Positions 41,458-42,619 of a stretch of DNA of 42,619 nucleotides are shown here, piece after piece. Below the pieces are notes generated by a model that saw only the letters and a program-made list of their open reading frames with translations, had not been told where the DNA came from and did not search any database. The DNA is taken from assembly GCA_003224085.1 (NCBI GenBank), contig QHYK01000088.1, forward strand, positions 1 to 42,619. The letters run 5' to 3'. Position numbers and translations under genes: made by a program. Source of the DNA: Acidobacteriota bacterium (GTDB taxonomy: Bacteria; Acidobacteriota; Terriglobia; Acidiferrales; UBA7541). The stretch's first letter is position 1. The number at the start of each line of letters is the position of its first letter.

Positions 41458-41565
41458 CGCGAATCGGGCGAGGACAAGGGCGGGTTCGAAGAACTTCTCA
41501 AGCAAGCTGGGAGACCGGGGCCGCTGCCATTGCGGATGGTATGGTGCTTTGATCGGTTCAAGTAA
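41458..41565 (+). pseudogene. Fragment of a serine recombinase (resolvase) N-domain
   Basis: The frame reads SGEDKGGFEELLKQAGRP, then LRMVWCFDRFK and a stop. The pattern 'x-D-xx-GFEELL...A...VVWxFDRF' is the stretch of resolvase/invertase catalytic domains between the glycine-phenylalanine helix and the Asp-Arg strand. The upstream Tyr-Ser region and everything after the DRF are missing. At this length the match is only suggestive. Confidence 0.3.
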
Positions 41566-41631
41566 ACAGCCGAATCGCCGCCGACGTCACCCAGTCTCCG
41601 ACAAACGCCGCAGCCGGTAGCCACAGTAGCA

Positions 41632-41871
41632 CTACCAGGGAAAATGCACGCCCGCACCACTCTTGCTTCGACTCCGAATATGAACGTGTGCGGTCAGCAA
41701 GAATGTCCCCCACCTTATATAATGTCCAAGCATTACATATTGGGCTAAAAGCAAACCGATGATGATCGCTAGCACGTAACCACTCAGTCCGGCCTTTGCA
41801 TGTCTTGCCGCAACCACGGCACTAGCGAAAAATGTTGTGGACGTAGTAGCGGTCAGCAAAGTTAATAGCAT
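41632..41871 (-). CDS. Small two-helix membrane protein
   Basis: From the ATG at 41871 (GGAGG ten bases upstream) the protein has 79 residues. Two hydrophobic helices (MLLTLLTATTSTTFFASAVV and GLSGYVLAIIIGLLLAQYVM) are joined by a short basic turn (AARHAKA), and a basic tail (HVHIRSRSKSG) follows. Its start lies four bases after the stop of the Gly/Ala-rich frame upstream, so the two are probably translated together. No family recognised. Confidence 0.45.
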   Translation of the reverse strand: MLLTLLTATTSTTFFASAVVAARHAKAGLSGYVLAIIIGLLLAQYVMLGHYIRWGTFLLTAHVHIRSRSKSGAGVHFPW

Positions 41872-41875
41872 GAGG

Positions 41876-42127
41876 TTAGCATCCTCCCTTCGCTGCTGTT
41901 GCAGCGCCAGCCCCGGCGAAGGCAGAAGACATACCGCCGCTCGCCGCAGTTGGGCCAGTTCCGAGCCATTGGCTGATTGATCCCAAGTTGGGCCTGTATC
42001 GCTGCGCGAGCCAACTGGCAGGCCTCCAGCCGCTACTTGCAGGGGACTTGATTCCATTAGCTATTGCACCTCCCCCAGCAGCACCTACTGCCAAGCCACC
42101 GGCCAGGGAACCCACATCGTGGGCCAC
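41876..42127 (-). CDS. Gly/Ala-rich small protein or end of a larger lost gene
   Basis: The frame opens at GTG 42127 and gives MAHDVGSLAGGLAVGAAGGG, then a Ser/Pro/Gly part (IKSPASSGWRPASWLAQRYR, MSSAFAGAGAATAAKGGC). It is open upstream for 14 more codons (DVFHQIRVGNSAG) to a stop, so the start is not certain. The Gly-rich hydrophobic segment resembles the hydrophobic segments of Rhs-type ends or of small secreted peptides; neither can be proven. It is followed at once by the two-helix protein gene. Confidence 0.35.
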   Translation of the reverse strand: MAHDVGSLAGGLAVGAAGGGAIANGIKSPASSGWRPASWLAQRYRPNLGSISQWLGTGPTAASGGMSSAFAGAGAATAAKGGC

Positions 42128-42254
42128 TCCGGCCGAGTTGCCGACCCTAATCTGGTGAAAGACGTCTATGCCCTAGCGCCAGTTTACGAGTTATTTCAAG
42201 GGCGCCTCGGAATTAGTTGTTGACCAACGACTTACAGCCGGGGCGTTCTATGCC

Positions 42255-42619
42255 CTAAATCGAGTGTTTTTGAGATGGGAGTCCGAATATTTCGATCAGC
42301 TTCTCCTGGGTCTCATCTCGTTTGGTCAGCACCACTTGTTCAGCGCCGGGTTTGCGTGCGCGCTTGCTCGGGTAGATGTTAATCACCTGGCGGATTCGGC
42401 TCAGGCTTTTCAGCAAACCGCTCATCGATAAGCGCAAACCGGCTTGGCGTGCTCGCCGCCACAGCAGCGCTCGGAGCAGCACCGCAATCGTGCAATACAA
42501 GCCGTGGACTTGGATCTTGCTGTCTGTCCAGTGGTGCAGCGGCCACCAGGCGCCAATGTGGCGGTCTTTCATCTCGTGAAAAATTTCCTCGATCACGAAC
42601 TGGCTCCGATACGCCCGAA
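42255..42619 (-). CDS. IS1634-type transposase, C-terminal part (runs off right edge)
   Basis: The visible 120 residues start RAYRSQFVIEEIFHEMKDRH and continue GAWWPLHHWTDSKIQVHGLY, then CTIAVLLRALLWRRARQAGL. 'VEE-F..MKD....WPxxHWTDxKIxVH' is the region around the last catalytic Glu in IS1634-family (DDE) transposases. The C-terminus (VINIYPSKRARKPGAEQVVL to the stop) is in one frame and seems whole. The N-terminal part and both other catalytic residues lie beyond the window. Element ends were not identified; the left end should lie within about 100 bases below 42255. Confidence 0.8.
   Translation of the reverse strand, partial: RAYRSQFVIEEIFHEMKDRHIGAWWPLHHWTDSKIQVHGLYCTIAVLLRALLWRRARQAGLRLSMSGLLKSLSRIRQVINIYPSKRARKPGAEQVVLTKRDETQEKLIEIFGLPSQKHSI

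Overview
The window looks like a chromosomal stretch of a soil-type Acidobacteriota (Terriglobia-like) bacterium. I infer this from the moderately high GC, a PadR regulator paired with a membrane protein carrying a YPxxFRxEFGEE-type N-terminus, a '[19 protein letters not shown]' serine/threonine kinase fused to a TolB-like region, cytochrome-c/PQQ dehydrogenase remains, secreted TPR proteins and many secreted amidohydrolases. No 16S rRNA or universal marker is present, so the assignment is inference.

Left accessory zone (1-4500): the N-terminus of an IS630-like transposase runs off the left edge. It is followed by a membrane-anchored hypothetical protein, a second IS630-type transposase broken twice, small zinc-ribbon and membrane genes (some broken), and the 3' half of a tRNA-Arg(CCU) ending in an encoded CCA. 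That half-tRNA looks like an attachment-site scar, so the DNA to its left is probably a decayed integrated element.

Core zone (4500-19000): a lone pseudopilin diverges from an AsmA-family protein. Next is a translationally coupled run of three secreted amidohydrolases, in which only the middle one keeps the metal-binding HxH motif. Then come an orphan gp19-type tail-tube protein, a large LolA-like secreted protein, a 950-residue membrane hybrid histidine kinase, and a VLCAD-sized acyl-CoA dehydrogenase.

Middle zone (19000-32200): M28 metallopeptidase, a Tat-signal gene remnant, a PadR regulator with its partner, a cytochrome-c/PQQ dehydrogenase pseudogene, thiolase, a VOC protein, a lipoprotein-type SAM hydroxide adenosyltransferase, a DUF481 outer-membrane pseudogene, a GlsB-like membrane protein, a TPR protein, a small phosphate-binding-like protein, and an AT-richer leader before a small membrane protein. 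Two copies of a 27-nt hairpin repeat and one strong terminator lie between genes.

Right zone (32200-42619): a PilZ/coiled-coil protein; a complete but inactive ISKra4-type element with inverted ends and a 9-bp target duplication; a full-motif amidohydrolase; a kinase pseudogene; two short-chain dehydrogenases; a PQQ-like propeller lipoprotein; a serine-recombinase scrap; two small coupled genes; and the C-terminal end of an IS1634-type transposase running off the right edge.

Intact long genes sit beside many broken ones (three transposases, kinase, dehydrogenase, DUF481, zinc ribbon, antitoxin, Tat protein). This suggests real decay of accessory functions rather than uniform sequencing error. 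I found no CRISPR array, rRNA or recognisable defence system. The strongest leads are the amidohydrolase trio with two metal-less members, the orphan tail-tube protein and the exported SAM hydrolase.
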